Positions 26,490 to 36,024 of a stretch of 64,000 bases of DNA are shown here, one piece after another (positions within the stretch are counted from its first letter, which is position 1; each line of letters begins with the position of its first letter). The stretch covers positions 62,001 to 126,000 of the forward strand of contig JAFWYN010000008.1 in NCBI GenBank assembly GCA_017522685.1, read 5' to 3'. The notes under the pieces were generated by a model that worked only from the letters and a program-made list of their open reading frames with translations, did not search any database and had not been told where the DNA came from. The translations under genes were made by a program, and so were the position numbers. The DNA is from Lachnospiraceae bacterium. Its GTDB lineage: Bacteria; Bacillota_A; Clostridia; Lachnospirales; Lachnospiraceae.

Positions 26490-27470
26490 TTAATAAGAAA
26501 GTCTCTTCAAACACCCTTCCTCAAAGCCATACTCCGGTGTCCGGATGCGCTCGGTTAGTTCTGCTTCATAATACCAAGGATTCTCTTCATGGGCAGGATT
26601 CTTCAGCACATGAAACTCCTGGGCCGGCATATAACCCTGGGCCAGTAAGAATGCCTTTTCTCCCTGCTCGTTTTCGCACATATCCACAATCATTACCACA
26701 TGGCCGGGACTGCCGCCCTTTAAGATTACATCACCCACTCGGGCTTCTTTCACAGAAATCTGCGTCGACTCCTGCTCCATGGACAAGGTTCCTGCATAGG
26801 TAAATACCATGCGCATAAACTTCACGAAGGTTTCGTAAGAATCATCATAGCTTGCAGACTTCACCCAGCTTACGTTATTCCCTTCCACGGAGATACGATA
26901 CCCGTCCCTCCATTTGCCGTACTCTGCAAAAAAGCCGTTAGTAAAATGGAAGCGTATCTTCTCATATTGCTCTGTTTGAAAATAATACTCTGCGTACACA
27001 CGCATCACGGAATCCGCACACTGTTGCAGGTCCCTTTCTTCTATAGGTAGCTGAAACACTGCCACATGGGCGTCCTGATTCCACTTTTCGCTGCCATCAT
27101 ACAAAAGCACCGGACTATCATGCACTTTTAGCGGATAGGTTCTTAAGAATTCTGTGAGACTGCCTGCTTCCGTCGAAGTCCGCTCGTATCCTTCGGGTAC
27201 ATGGATACGACTTTCCAAGGTCATACCCTGTGTATCGAAATATTCATAGGGTGCCTGCGTTGCTACAGATTCTGTATCAACCTGCGATGAATCTTCTTGA
27301 AATTCTGTTTCTCCGTGTAATGGTTCAAGCTCTGATTCATCCACAGGTTGAGGTTCTACCTTTACATAATTATCCTTTTTCAACTCATTATCTGACTCCT
27401 TAGTTCCGCAGGCACTCAACAACACGCCGATACTTACGCAATATATCCATATCCTGATTCTTTTTTTCAT
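26490..27470 (-). CDS. DUF4846 lipoprotein
   Basis: 326 residues. The lipobox LLSAC (Cys at about 21) after a basic start marks a lipoprotein. An acidic linker runs to about 75. The rest matches my memory of DUF4846, including PEGYERTSTEAGSLTEFLR, VFQLPIEERDLQQCADS (about 137-153), the glycine/histidine core VGDVILKGGSPGHVVMIV (about 250) with an NlpC/P60-like Cys-less C-terminus, and FLLAQGYMPAQEFHVLKN. The function of the family is not established. An outer-membrane-face hydrolase-like fold is suggested by the GHVVMI motif. Confidence 0.85.
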   Translation of the reverse strand: MKKRIRIWIYCVSIGVLLSACGTKESDNELKKDNYVKVEPQPVDESELEPLHGETEFQEDSSQVDTESVATQAPYEYFDTQGMTLESRIHVPEGYERTSTEAGSLTEFLRTYPLKVHDSPVLLYDGSEKWNQDAHVAVFQLPIEERDLQQCADSVMRVYAEYYFQTEQYEKIRFHFTNGFFAEYGKWRDGYRISVEGNNVSWVKSASYDDSYETFVKFMRMVFTYAGTLSMEQESTQISVKEARVGDVILKGGSPGHVVMIVDMCENEQGEKAFLLAQGYMPAQEFHVLKNPAHEENPWYYEAELTERIRTPEYGFEEGCLKRLSY

Positions 27471-27474
27471 AAAA

Positions 27475-28173
27475 TCACTCTTTCACAAACACCAAATGAT
27501 GGAAGAAGGCAACGGCCCGAAACTCTTCTATCTGAGATACCCGCATCTCCAACGCCACCATTTTATCCTGCCATTCATCCAAACCATGCTTTTCCTGCTT
27601 CTGCTGTAAATCCCAAAAGGTACGGATACCAAAACTCTCCACTAACCTAAGCGCTGGTGCCCAATCCATAACTGACACATCCTCATAATAGCGTATCGCT
27701 CCAAATTTAGATGCGGCACTATCCTTACCGTCCAGCAAGTCATGTGCCTTATCAAAATCATCCAGAAGCACTGCCATCTGCATGACTCTTCCTGCACGGT
27801 TATGCTTCACTAAGGAAAGCTTTCCTCCCGGCTTCAACACGCGACAAAGATCCTTCACCACCAGCGCCTTATCATCTATGTATTCCAAAACATTGTGACA
27901 AAATACCATGTCAAAGGAATTATCCTCCATTTCGGCAACTGCCGAAATATCTCCCTGCACCTGCACATAACAAAAATCCTGCCAACGGTTCTGCAACATT
28001 TCTTCCCAAGGCTCCACTGCTACCACTTCGTTGTCCTTGGCAAAATGATTTGCGGTAATCCCTTCCCCGCTGCCAAAATCCAGTATTTTCTTGCCCTTTA
28101 TATCTCCCAACTGAGTCCAAAGTATCCTTTTTAGTAATCTGTCCCAGTCTGTCAGTTCCGATAATTTACGCAT
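27475..28173 (-). CDS. Class I SAM-dependent methyltransferase
   Basis: 232 residues from the ATG at 28173 behind GGGAGGGA; a TTG 10 codons earlier is less likely. Motif I is KKILDFGSGEG (about 28-38), the beta-2 acidic motif is AVEPWEEML and motif IV is DMVFCHNVLEYI (about 90). The type is the UbiE/small-molecule methyltransferase family. The C-terminal half (HGLDEWQDKMVALE, SQIEEFRAVAFFHHLVFV) resembles bacterial CmoA-like and SmtA-like enzymes. The substrate is unknown. Confidence 0.9.
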   Translation of the reverse strand: MRKLSELTDWDRLLKRILWTQLGDIKGKKILDFGSGEGITANHFAKDNEVVAVEPWEEMLQNRWQDFCYVQVQGDISAVAEMEDNSFDMVFCHNVLEYIDDKALVVKDLCRVLKPGGKLSLVKHNRAGRVMQMAVLLDDFDKAHDLLDGKDSAASKFGAIRYYEDVSVMDWAPALRLVESFGIRTFWDLQQKQEKHGLDEWQDKMVALEMRVSQIEEFRAVAFFHHLVFVKE

Positions 28174-28211
28174 AAGTCCCTCCCTATATTTGCAATTTTC
28201 CAAAGGATAAA

Positions 28212-28997
28212 TTACTTCCTCTGCCTATGCACCTCATACATCAAAAGCGACGTAGCTATAGCCGCATTCAGGGACTCCACCCGGCCCTCCATAGGGATTT
28301 TTAAATAAGCCGACGCTGCATCAGCAGTCTCCTTCTTCAGTCCGTTCCCCTCATTACCGATCAAAAATGCGGTACCTTCTTTAAAGGAAAAGCTGTCATA
28401 ATAATCCTTTCCTGCCAAATGGGCCGCGTAAGTCTTCACTCCGGCCTTGTGTAAACCAGCAATGGTCTCTTCTATATCTTCTACAATTGCAAAAGGCACT
28501 CTGTAGATAGAACCCATGGTGGCACGAATGGTCTTGGGATTGTAGATATCCACCGTATTTTTCGTCATAAATACCGCAGATACTCCTGCACCCTCTCCGG
28601 TACGAATGATGGTACCCAGATTCCCCGGATCCTGTAAATCCTCCAGTATAACAAACAAAGGCTTCTCTATTTTCAACAGCTCATCAAACTGATACGCAGG
28701 TCGTTCTACAATTGCCAAAATCCCCTGTGGAGTCTGTGTATCAGACATTCTTTTGAAAACCTCCGAAGATACTACCTCGAAACCAACCCTTTCCAATTTC
28801 TGATAAGCCGCACCTTCTTTATCCAGCTTCTCCAAAAGAGATTCTTCTATATAAACTTCCCGTATCCACTTTTCCGGTGCTTCTTCAAACATCTTCAAGC
28901 CTTCCACCGGGAAAACATTGTCCTTTCTTCGTTCCTTGGCCTTTGTCTGCCAGGCCACCACCTGCTTCACCTTTTGATTTGCCACACTAGTAATCAT
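28212..28997 (-). CDS. TrmH/SpoU-family RNA 2'-O-methyltransferase
   Basis: 261 residues from the ATG at 28997 (GGAGGA). An N-terminal L30e-like RNA-binding domain (about 10-95) is followed by the SPOUT knot with all three motifs: ILEDLQDPGNLGTIIRT (about 105-121, catalytic Arg at the end), FLIGNEGNGL (about 199) and LNAAIATSLLMYE (about 240-252). It methylates a ribose in rRNA or tRNA; RlmB-like by architecture, but the site cannot be told. Confidence 0.93.
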   Translation of the reverse strand: MITSVANQKVKQVVAWQTKAKERRKDNVFPVEGLKMFEEAPEKWIREVYIEESLLEKLDKEGAAYQKLERVGFEVVSSEVFKRMSDTQTPQGILAIVERPAYQFDELLKIEKPLFVILEDLQDPGNLGTIIRTGEGAGVSAVFMTKNTVDIYNPKTIRATMGSIYRVPFAIVEDIEETIAGLHKAGVKTYAAHLAGKDYYDSFSFKEGTAFLIGNEGNGLKKETADAASAYLKIPMEGRVESLNAAIATSLLMYEVHRQRK

Positions 28998-29033
28998 TTG
29001 AATCCTCCACATCCTATTACAATTAGAAAAAGA

Positions 29034-29070
29034 AGGCTGCTATACTACCACCTAAGGTGCATAACAGCCT
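29034..29070 (-). terminator. Terminator after pfkA
   Basis: AGGCTGTTATGCACC / GGTGGTAGTATAGCAGCCT-type stem with a TTA loop, followed on the minus strand by TTCTTTTTC. It separates pfkA from the methyltransferase gene. Confidence 0.88.
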
Positions 29071-29080
29071 GATCCATTCA

Positions 29081-30049
29081 CTACAGTATACGAGCCGTAT
29101 TGTACTGATACTCGTCAATTTCCTTATGCATATTTAACGCTTCCTCAATATCGTAGTCCACGAACTCGCCCTTTTGGAATGCTACCACACGGTTGGATTT
29201 GCCCTGAAGCAAAATATCTACTGCATAAGCACCCATCATGGACGCATAATAACGGTCCTTACAGGTAGGACTGCCACCTCGCTGCATATATCCTAAGATA
29301 GTAGCACGGGTTTCAATACCGGTAGCCGCCTCGATTCTTCTGGCCATGGAAGTAGAATGTCCGATACCCTCCGCATTGATAATAATATGATGGGTCTTAC
29401 CACGCTTACGATTCTCAATAATATTGTTGATAATCGTCTGCTCATTATAGTCATACTTTTCAGGAATCAGAATATCCTCCGCACCGTTTGCCACACCGCA
29501 CCACAATGCAATATAGCCTGCATTTCTACCCATAACCTCGATAACACTACATCTTTCATGGGAAGAAGAAGTATCCTTTACCTTATCGATAGCGTTCATG
29601 GCCGTATTTACCGCAGTATCAAAACCAATGGTATACTCAGAGCAGGCAATATCCAAATCAATGGTACCCGGTACGCCTACGGTATTGATGCCCAATCTGG
29701 CAAGCTTCTGGGCTCCTCTGTAGGAACCGTCACCGCCGATGACTACCATTCCGTCGATACCGTGCTTTCTACAAACCTCAGCACCCTGCTGCTGGCCTTC
29801 CAGAGTCATAAACTCTGAACAACGTGCCGTACCTAAGATGGTACCGCCACGCTGAATGATATCAGATACGCTCTTACGCTCCATATCAATGATTTCCTCA
29901 TTGAGCAGACCCTGATAACCCTTCTTGATACCTTTTACCTTTATTCCCTTAGCCAATGCCGTACGAACCACTCCACGAATGGCTGCATTCATGCCCGGTG
30001 CATCACCGCCACTGGTTAAAACGCCGATTGTTTTAATTTCTTTTTCCAC
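29081..30049 (-). CDS. pfkA: ATP-dependent 6-phosphofructokinase
   Basis: 322 residues starting at a GTG (30049) with AAGGAGG. The ATP loop GVLTSGGDAPGMNAAIRG (N-terminus), GGDGSYRGA (Gly, not Asp, at the position that separates ATP- from PPi-dependent enzymes), the catalytic GTIDLDIACSEYTIGFDT (Thr, Asp and Asp kept, with Leu in place of the usual Asn between the two Asp) and MGRNAGYIAL are all present. It is the committed step of glycolysis. It lies directly downstream of dnaE, a classical Firmicutes gene order. Confidence 0.97.
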   Translation of the reverse strand: MEKEIKTIGVLTSGGDAPGMNAAIRGVVRTALAKGIKVKGIKKGYQGLLNEEIIDMERKSVSDIIQRGGTILGTARCSEFMTLEGQQQGAEVCRKHGIDGMVVIGGDGSYRGAQKLARLGINTVGVPGTIDLDIACSEYTIGFDTAVNTAMNAIDKVKDTSSSHERCSVIEVMGRNAGYIALWCGVANGAEDILIPEKYDYNEQTIINNIIENRKRGKTHHIIINAEGIGHSTSMARRIEAATGIETRATILGYMQRGGSPTCKDRYYASMMGAYAVDILLQGKSNRVVAFQKGEFVDYDIEEALNMHKEIDEYQYNTARIL

Positions 30050-30140
30050 AATATCCTCCTTGCATACCACCCGAAATGCCTGTGGTACTGCCAAAATCAA
30101 AAGTATCTATGACTTCTGACAGTTTATTGTAATTCATTTT

Positions 30141-33100
30141 TTAGTTGTTTTCAATAGGTTTTAGACGAAACTTCACATTTTCCGCGCCAAACACCGCTTC
30201 CAGCCGGGCTTTCAGCTCTGAGTCGGCACATACATTACGGTTGGGAGGCAATACCTTGATTGCCTTGGTCTCCTTGATAAATACCACCAAGGAATCCTCT
30301 CCCTCTGATTCTGCCGTAACTTCATATAAAGTCTTTTCTACAGCTTCAAAGGCTGCCATGGTAGCAAACTGTACCCAGACACCATCCGGCAACTTGGTAA
30401 TCTTCTGCGGTGCTGTCTGCTGACTTGCCGAAGCCACACCGCCACCCTGCTGTCCGTAAGAATTTCGTCCCTGCCAACTGTTAGCGGCGCCTCTGTTAGT
30501 ATTCCCGGATCTTCCGTAACGATTCTCAAACAGGGGACCGCCTTTCAAAGCCTCTTCAAAGGCCACAATCTGCTCACATATCAGCTTGCCGTCCTTTTCC
30601 TCTTCCACGGAGATTCTTCCCTTGATAAATACCTTGGAATCCTCCACCAGAAGGGGCGCATACTTTTCATAATCCCTGGGGAATACCACCACTTCCACGG
30701 TTCCCACCAGGTCTTCAATATTTAAGAACGCCATGACCTTATCATTCTTTGTATATTTTATGGTTTTATCCATAATCATACCACCGATAATAGCAGTTTT
30801 CTGGTCCTCTGCCACCACCGCACCGGTTTCCTCATCCAGCATAAAGTCCGTGGTCCGGTTGCTGATATTCCGCTCCCAAATCTCCTGATACTCCTCCAAT
30901 GGATGTCCGCTGACATAAATACCTAGTACCTCCTTTTCAAAAGAAAGCATCATTTCCTTGGGATACTCGCCCACGTCCGGCATCTTGATATCAAACTCAT
31001 CCTTGTCCTCCTCAGAGGCAATATCGAACAAGCTCAGCTGTCCTGCCAGATTGTTCTTTTTATCCTTGGTAATATGGTCCAGAATCTGCACATATACGCT
31101 CATGCACTGCTTTCTGGTACCGCCCAGACTATCCAAAGCACCTGCCTTGATAAAGTTTTCAATGGCACGCTTATTCACATCCAAATCCGCCACACGGGTG
31201 ATGAAGTCCTTTAGATTGGTAAATCTACCACGAGTTCTTCTTTCTTCTGCAATCGCCTCGATCACAGGACGTCCCACACCCTTTATCGCTGTCAGCGCAT
31301 AACGGATGGAATTATCGGATACCGAGAATCCGGCTTCGCCTTCATTGATATCCGGTGCCAGGATTTCGATACCCATACTTCGACAGGTCAGAATATACTC
31401 CGAAACCTTCTTGGCATTATCGATAACGGAGGTCAGTAACGCCGCCATAAATTCTACCGGATAATAGTATTTCAAATAAGCGGTCTGGTAAGCCACCACC
31501 GCATAGCATGCCGCATGGGATTTGTTGAAGGCATACTTGGCGAAATCCATCATATCCTCATAAATCTGTCCTGCCACAGCCTCATTGATACCATTAGCCA
31601 CACAGCCGGGTACCCCTTCCTCCTCATTACCATAGACAAAGTTTGCACGTTCCTTTTCCATCACGGACTGCTTCTTTTTACTCATGGCACGACGCACCAA
31701 ATCGCTTCGTCCCAGAGTATATCCGCCCAGGTCACGCACAATCTGCATTACCTGCTCCTGATACACGATACAGCCGTAGGTAGGTGCCAAAATAGGCTCC
31801 AATTCAGGGCAGGGATATACGATATCCTCGCTGCTGTCCTTACCCTTGATGTACTTAGGGATAAAGTCCATGGGCCCCGGTCGGTACAGGGAAATACCCG
31901 CAATCACATCCTCCAGATTCTGGGGCTTCAGTTCCTTCATAAAGTTCTTCATACCCGCGGATTCCAGCTGGAACACACCGTCCGTTTTCCCGGTACCGAT
32001 GGATGCCAGTACATCCTTATCATCATAATCAATATGGTCCACATCTATGAATTTGCCGGTAGATTTTTCTACAAAATCCACTGCATTCTTAATCACGGTC
32101 AAGGTACGAAGGCCCAGGAAATCCATCTTCAAAAGACCCAGTTCCTCCAAGGTAGTCATGGTAAACTGTGTCACGATGGAACCGTCACTGCCGCGGGACA
32201 AGGGCACGAATTCATCCGCCGATTTCTGACAGATTACCACACCGGCCGCATGCATGGAAGTATGTCTGGGCAAGCCCTCCAGTCTCTGACACATATCAAT
32301 CAGGTACTTCACCTGTTCATCCTGCTCGTAAAGCTTTCGCATCTCCGGATTCATTTCCAATGCCTTTTCCAGCGTAATACCCAATTCATTGGGCACCATC
32401 TTGGCGATGGAGTCTACAAAGGCATAGGGCAGGTCCATAACACGTCCCACATCACGGATGACACCCTTAGCAAGCAGGGTACCGAAGGTAACGATTTGTA
32501 CCACCTTATCCGCACCGTACTTACGTCCTACATAATCGATGACCTCCTGCCTTCTTTCAAAGCAGAAGTCAATATCGATATCGGGCATGGATACACGTTC
32601 CGGATTTAAGAAACGCTCAAACAGCAGATTGTATCTTATGGGGTCGATATTGGTAATCTTCAAACAATACGACACAATACTTCCGGCTGCAGAACCACGT
32701 CCCGGCCCCACGGGGATACCGTTCTGACGGGCATAGTTGATAAAGTCCCAAACAATCAGGAAATAGTCCACATAGCCCATATTTTTAATAACATTTAGCT
32801 CATAATCCAGTCTTTCCGCCAGGGTAAGACCGGTATTTGCCGCCGGTTGGTTCACATCTCCGTAACGCTCTGCCAAACCATCCTTGCACAATTTATTCAA
32901 ATAGGTCCAGGAATCATATCCTTCCGGCACCTCATATTTCGGCAATTTGGTAACGCCGAACTCGATTTCCACATTACAACGGTCCGCAATCCTCTGGGTG
33001 TTCTCCACTGCTTCCCAGGCGTAAGGGAACAAGCCCTTCATTTCCTCTTCACTCTTCACATAATACTGGCCGCCGTCATAACGCATACGGTCCTCATCCG

Positions 33101-33791
33101 CCAGCTTCTTACCGGTCTGAAGGCAAAGCAAAATATCATGGGACTCTGCATCCGTAGCATAGGTATAATGCACATCATTGGTGGCCACCAAGGGAATCTG
33201 CAGCTCCCTGCTCATCTTCATAAGCTCCATATTCACGGTCTGCTGCTCCGCAATTCCATGGTCCTGCAGTTCCAGGAAATAATTGCCCTTTCCGAAGCAC
33301 TGTTCATACTTTAAGGCAGCCTTCTTGGCCTCATGCAAAAGGCCCTTGGTAATGTATCTTTGCACCTCACCTGCCAGACAGGCAGACAAAGCAATGATAC
33401 CCTCGTGGTACTGATTTAAAATTTCAAAATCCACTCGGGGCCTGTAATAATATCCTTCCGTAAAACCGGCACTGACAATCTTCATGAGATTCGCATAGCC
33501 CTGGTTATTTTCTGCCAGAAGCACCAGATGATAATATCTGTCCTCTCCGCCGGTCAGTTCCTTATCAAAGCGGGAATTAGGCGCCACATACACCTCGCAG
33601 CCTAAGATAGGCTTGATACCCTGCTCCCTGGCTGCCCGGTAAAAGTCGATGACACCATACATCACACCATGATCCGTAATGGCTGCACTGTCCATGCCCA
33701 GCTCTTTCACACGTTTCACATATTCTTTTATCTTATTGGAACCATCCAACAGAGAAAACTCTGTATGGACATGCAGATGTGCAAATGCCAT
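30141..33791 (-). CDS. dnaE: DNA polymerase III alpha subunit
   Basis: 1216 residues. The N-terminal PHP domain (FAHLHVHTEFSLLDG..ITDHGVMYG) keeps metal ligands. The palm has GPGRGSAAGS (about 365) and the catalytic PDIDIDF (about 400), with the third Asp in KMDFLGLRTL (about 560). Fingers and little finger are followed by the tandem HhH region, an OB fold (about 1000-1090) and a short tau-binding tail. A Gly/Asn/Gln-rich linker (about 1095-1130) precedes the last domain. It is the replicative polymerase, together with PolC in this phylum. Followed by pfkA. Confidence 0.98.
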   Translation of the reverse strand: MAFAHLHVHTEFSLLDGSNKIKEYVKRVKELGMDSAAITDHGVMYGVIDFYRAAREQGIKPILGCEVYVAPNSRFDKELTGGEDRYYHLVLLAENNQGYANLMKIVSAGFTEGYYYRPRVDFEILNQYHEGIIALSACLAGEVQRYITKGLLHEAKKAALKYEQCFGKGNYFLELQDHGIAEQQTVNMELMKMSRELQIPLVATNDVHYTYATDAESHDILLCLQTGKKLADEDRMRYDGGQYYVKSEEEMKGLFPYAWEAVENTQRIADRCNVEIEFGVTKLPKYEVPEGYDSWTYLNKLCKDGLAERYGDVNQPAANTGLTLAERLDYELNVIKNMGYVDYFLIVWDFINYARQNGIPVGPGRGSAAGSIVSYCLKITNIDPIRYNLLFERFLNPERVSMPDIDIDFCFERRQEVIDYVGRKYGADKVVQIVTFGTLLAKGVIRDVGRVMDLPYAFVDSIAKMVPNELGITLEKALEMNPEMRKLYEQDEQVKYLIDMCQRLEGLPRHTSMHAAGVVICQKSADEFVPLSRGSDGSIVTQFTMTTLEELGLLKMDFLGLRTLTVIKNAVDFVEKSTGKFIDVDHIDYDDKDVLASIGTGKTDGVFQLESAGMKNFMKELKPQNLEDVIAGISLYRPGPMDFIPKYIKGKDSSEDIVYPCPELEPILAPTYGCIVYQEQVMQIVRDLGGYTLGRSDLVRRAMSKKKQSVMEKERANFVYGNEEEGVPGCVANGINEAVAGQIYEDMMDFAKYAFNKSHAACYAVVAYQTAYLKYYYPVEFMAALLTSVIDNAKKVSEYILTCRSMGIEILAPDINEGEAGFSVSDNSIRYALTAIKGVGRPVIEAIAEERRTRGRFTNLKDFITRVADLDVNKRAIENFIKAGALDSLGGTRKQCMSVYVQILDHITKDKKNNLAGQLSLFDIASEEDKDEFDIKMPDVGEYPKEMMLSFEKEVLGIYVSGHPLEEYQEIWERNISNRTTDFMLDEETGAVVAEDQKTAIIGGMIMDKTIKYTKNDKVMAFLNIEDLVGTVEVVVFPRDYEKYAPLLVEDSKVFIKGRISVEEEKDGKLICEQIVAFEEALKGGPLFENRYGRSGNTNRGAANSWQGRNSYGQQGGGVASASQQTAPQKITKLPDGVWVQFATMAAFEAVEKTLYEVTAESEGEDSLVVFIKETKAIKVLPPNRNVCADSELKARLEAVFGAENVKFRLKPIENN

Positions 33792-33832
33792 GGTTTACCG
33801 CTCCTTATTCTCTCAAAAACTAAACTTAAACG

Positions 33833-34390
33833 CTATTCCTGCTTCAGTTTTAATCCGTCCGCAAAGGCATGTCCTACCACTTCACCCAGACTCATATATG
33901 TATGATTCACCGGGTCGTAGGCAATGGGCTTCAGTTTCTTGGGATCCACCTTGCCCTCTGTAAGAATGCTTTCCTCCGCATTTACATTGACGATTTCTCC
34001 CACCAGGATCTCGTCCTCGTAGCGCTTCACCTTACATTCCAATGCCATGGGAAGCTCTGCAATCAAAGGTGCATTTACAAATTCACTTTTCACCGCATGG
34101 AAGCCGGCCTTTGCAAATTTATCCGGCACTTTGCTTGCAGACTCCACGCCCACATAATCACAGGCAACCACAGTATCTTCCGTGGCAAAGCTTACGGTAA
34201 AAGCTCCCGTATGGGCGAAGTTTTCCGTGGTTTTATGAGGGGACATACTGATGGTGATTTCGTTCATATCCGTAATAGCACCCCAGGCCGCATTCATGGC
34301 ATTGGGCACTCCGTTTTCATCATAGGTTCCCACAATCAGTACGGGCATGGGATAAATAAATGGTTTGGGTCCGAAATTCATTCTGCTCAT
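33833..34390 (-). CDS. Flavin reductase-like FMN-binding protein
   Basis: 185 residues of the flavin reductase-like split-barrel fold: PMPVLIVGTYDENGVPNAM (about 14-32), ISMSPHKTTENFAHTGAFTV (flavin phosphate region, about 47-66), then VACDYVG and a C-terminal DPVNHTYMSLGEVVGHAF. Members reduce free flavin with NAD(P)H or bind FMN in unknown redox roles. A paralogue lies at 59932. It is separated from dnaE by a 41-base gap. Confidence 0.9.
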   Translation of the reverse strand: MSRMNFGPKPFIYPMPVLIVGTYDENGVPNAMNAAWGAITDMNEITISMSPHKTTENFAHTGAFTVSFATEDTVVACDYVGVESASKVPDKFAKAGFHAVKSEFVNAPLIAELPMALECKVKRYEDEILVGEIVNVNAEESILTEGKVDPKKLKPIAYDPVNHTYMSLGEVVGHAFADGLKLKQE

Positions 34391-34571
34391 GGTTTATGTC
34401 TCCTCGTTCTTGCAAAATATCACAAATATAGTGTATCACAATCAAGGAAAAGATGAAAGAATTTTATCATGTGTATCTATAGAGAATTTCTGCAAAACTG
34501 CTATCTTTGGACATATACATAATTCTTCTTTGTAAATGTCCAAAAGCCAAACTCCCTCTCATCTCTCCCAA

Positions 34572-34619
34572 AAAGAAACGGGCCGAAAAGCACTCTCGCA
34601 CTTCCCGGCCGATTTCTTT
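34572..34619. terminator. Terminator after the MATE gene
   Basis: AAAGAAA-CGGGCCGAAAAG pairs imperfectly with CTTCCCGGCC-GATTTCTTT. T tracts are available on both strands. It lies 16 bases beyond the MATE stop codon. Confidence 0.8.
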
Positions 34620-34634
34620 TATATTTTATCCCTT

Positions 34635-35990
34635 TTACGCGTGACTAACAATGGATTTGTTTCTCCATTTTCCTTTGAAATAGCGGATGACACACACCAC
34701 ACCGGTCAGTGCCCACGTAAGTCCTGTGGTCAACCAGATGCCCCAGTAACCAAGGAAAGGTATCCTGGTCAGAATCAGGGAGAAGCCCACTCGGCAAACC
34801 ACTTCCGTGACACCGTTTATCATGGCAAAACCGGTATCTCCGCAACCATTTAATACAGATCTGGGTACATAAATCATTCCCAGTCCGAAATAACACAAAC
34901 TATTGATACGGATAGCCTTCGCACCGATAGCGATGACCTCCGGGTCGTTTACAAATATTCCTACAATATTCTCACCAAAAATGTAAGCAATGGGCAACAG
35001 ACACATACTGAAAATCAACACCATCACCGTACCCTGATGGAAGCCCTTCTTTACGCGATCAATCTGGCCGGCACCCATATTCTGTCCGCTGTATGTGGTC
35101 AAGGCACTTCCCAAAGACATATAGGGCTGCTGCACTACCTGCTCGATACGGCCGATGACCGTATAAGCTGCCATGACGGTGGGTCCGAAGGTATTTACTA
35201 CTCCTTGGAGCACCATACAGGATACTGCAATCAGAGAGTTCTGCATAGCAATAGGCACACCGATTTTGAAAGAATTCGCTATAATCAGCGGTTGCATCTT
35301 AAGCTGTTCCCTGGTCAATCTGAAATACTCTATCTTATGATAAGCATATATAATACAGCTGATTGCGGATGTGGCCTGTGCGATGATGGTAGCCAATGCT
35401 ACTCCGAACACGCCCCATTCAAATACCAGCACAAATACCAGATCCAGCACCACATTTACAATACTGGATACAATCAGGAAATAGAGTGGCGTTTTGGAGT
35501 CTCCCAATGCTCTCAAAATAGCCGCCACACCATTATATGTAGCGATGAAAAGAATGCCTGCACAGGTAGTCCTCATATAAATGATAGAATTGCCTATGAC
35601 AGTATCCGGCGTTTGAAGGAGTCGCAGCAGTGCCGGACAGAGTACGATGCCAATGATACTTACTGTAATTGCGGCCCCCCACAATACATAAATGGAATTG
35701 GCAATGGTATTCCTAACATTCTTCTCATCGCCTGCTCCAAAGAACTGAGCCACTATGATTCCGATACCTATGGCCAAGCCTGAGCTTAAAGAAAAGAACA
35801 AGAAGTTAGTGGAACCGCAGGCACCTACTGCAGCCAAAGCATCCTCACCCACAAACTGACCAACTACGATGGAATCCACCATGTTGTACAATTGCTGGAA
35901 CAGATTGCCCAGCAAAAGGGGCAGGGTAAACTTGATAATATGCCTGGCCGGGCTTCCCACGGTCATGTCTGTTATATTTTTACGATTCAT
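34635..35990 (-). CDS. MATE-family multidrug/Na+ antiporter
   Basis: 451 residues with 12 predicted transmembrane helices in two homologous halves. The N-terminal signature PLLLGNLFQQLYNMVDSIVVG (split over 28-48) is the typical DinF/NorM-like start of clostridial MATE transporters. ATG 35990 has AGGAG at 12 bases; the in-frame ATG at 36002 abuts the site and is unlikely. It exports cationic drugs or metabolites in exchange for Na+ or H+. It is 34 bases downstream of the xylanase gene and probably co-transcribed. Confidence 0.93.
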   Translation of the reverse strand: MNRKNITDMTVGSPARHIIKFTLPLLLGNLFQQLYNMVDSIVVGQFVGEDALAAVGACGSTNFLFFSLSSGLAIGIGIIVAQFFGAGDEKNVRNTIANSIYVLWGAAITVSIIGIVLCPALLRLLQTPDTVIGNSIIYMRTTCAGILFIATYNGVAAILRALGDSKTPLYFLIVSSIVNVVLDLVFVLVFEWGVFGVALATIIAQATSAISCIIYAYHKIEYFRLTREQLKMQPLIIANSFKIGVPIAMQNSLIAVSCMVLQGVVNTFGPTVMAAYTVIGRIEQVVQQPYMSLGSALTTYSGQNMGAGQIDRVKKGFHQGTVMVLIFSMCLLPIAYIFGENIVGIFVNDPEVIAIGAKAIRINSLCYFGLGMIYVPRSVLNGCGDTGFAMINGVTEVVCRVGFSLILTRIPFLGYWGIWLTTGLTWALTGVVCVIRYFKGKWRNKSIVSHA

Positions 35991-36024
35991 TTCAATTGAC
36001 ATCTCCTATGCAATATTGTAACCC

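Noticed and set aside
31515..32609. 364-codon open frame on the plus strand inside dnaE
   Set aside because: It is antisense to a full-length, motif-complete dnaE, has no ribosome site and reads as low-complexity His/Leu/Ile-rich sequence, as expected from a reversed coding frame.
35037..35783. 248-codon plus-strand frame inside the MATE gene
   Set aside because: Antisense shadow of a 12-helix transporter; Tyr/His/Gln/Cys-rich composition typical of the reverse frame.
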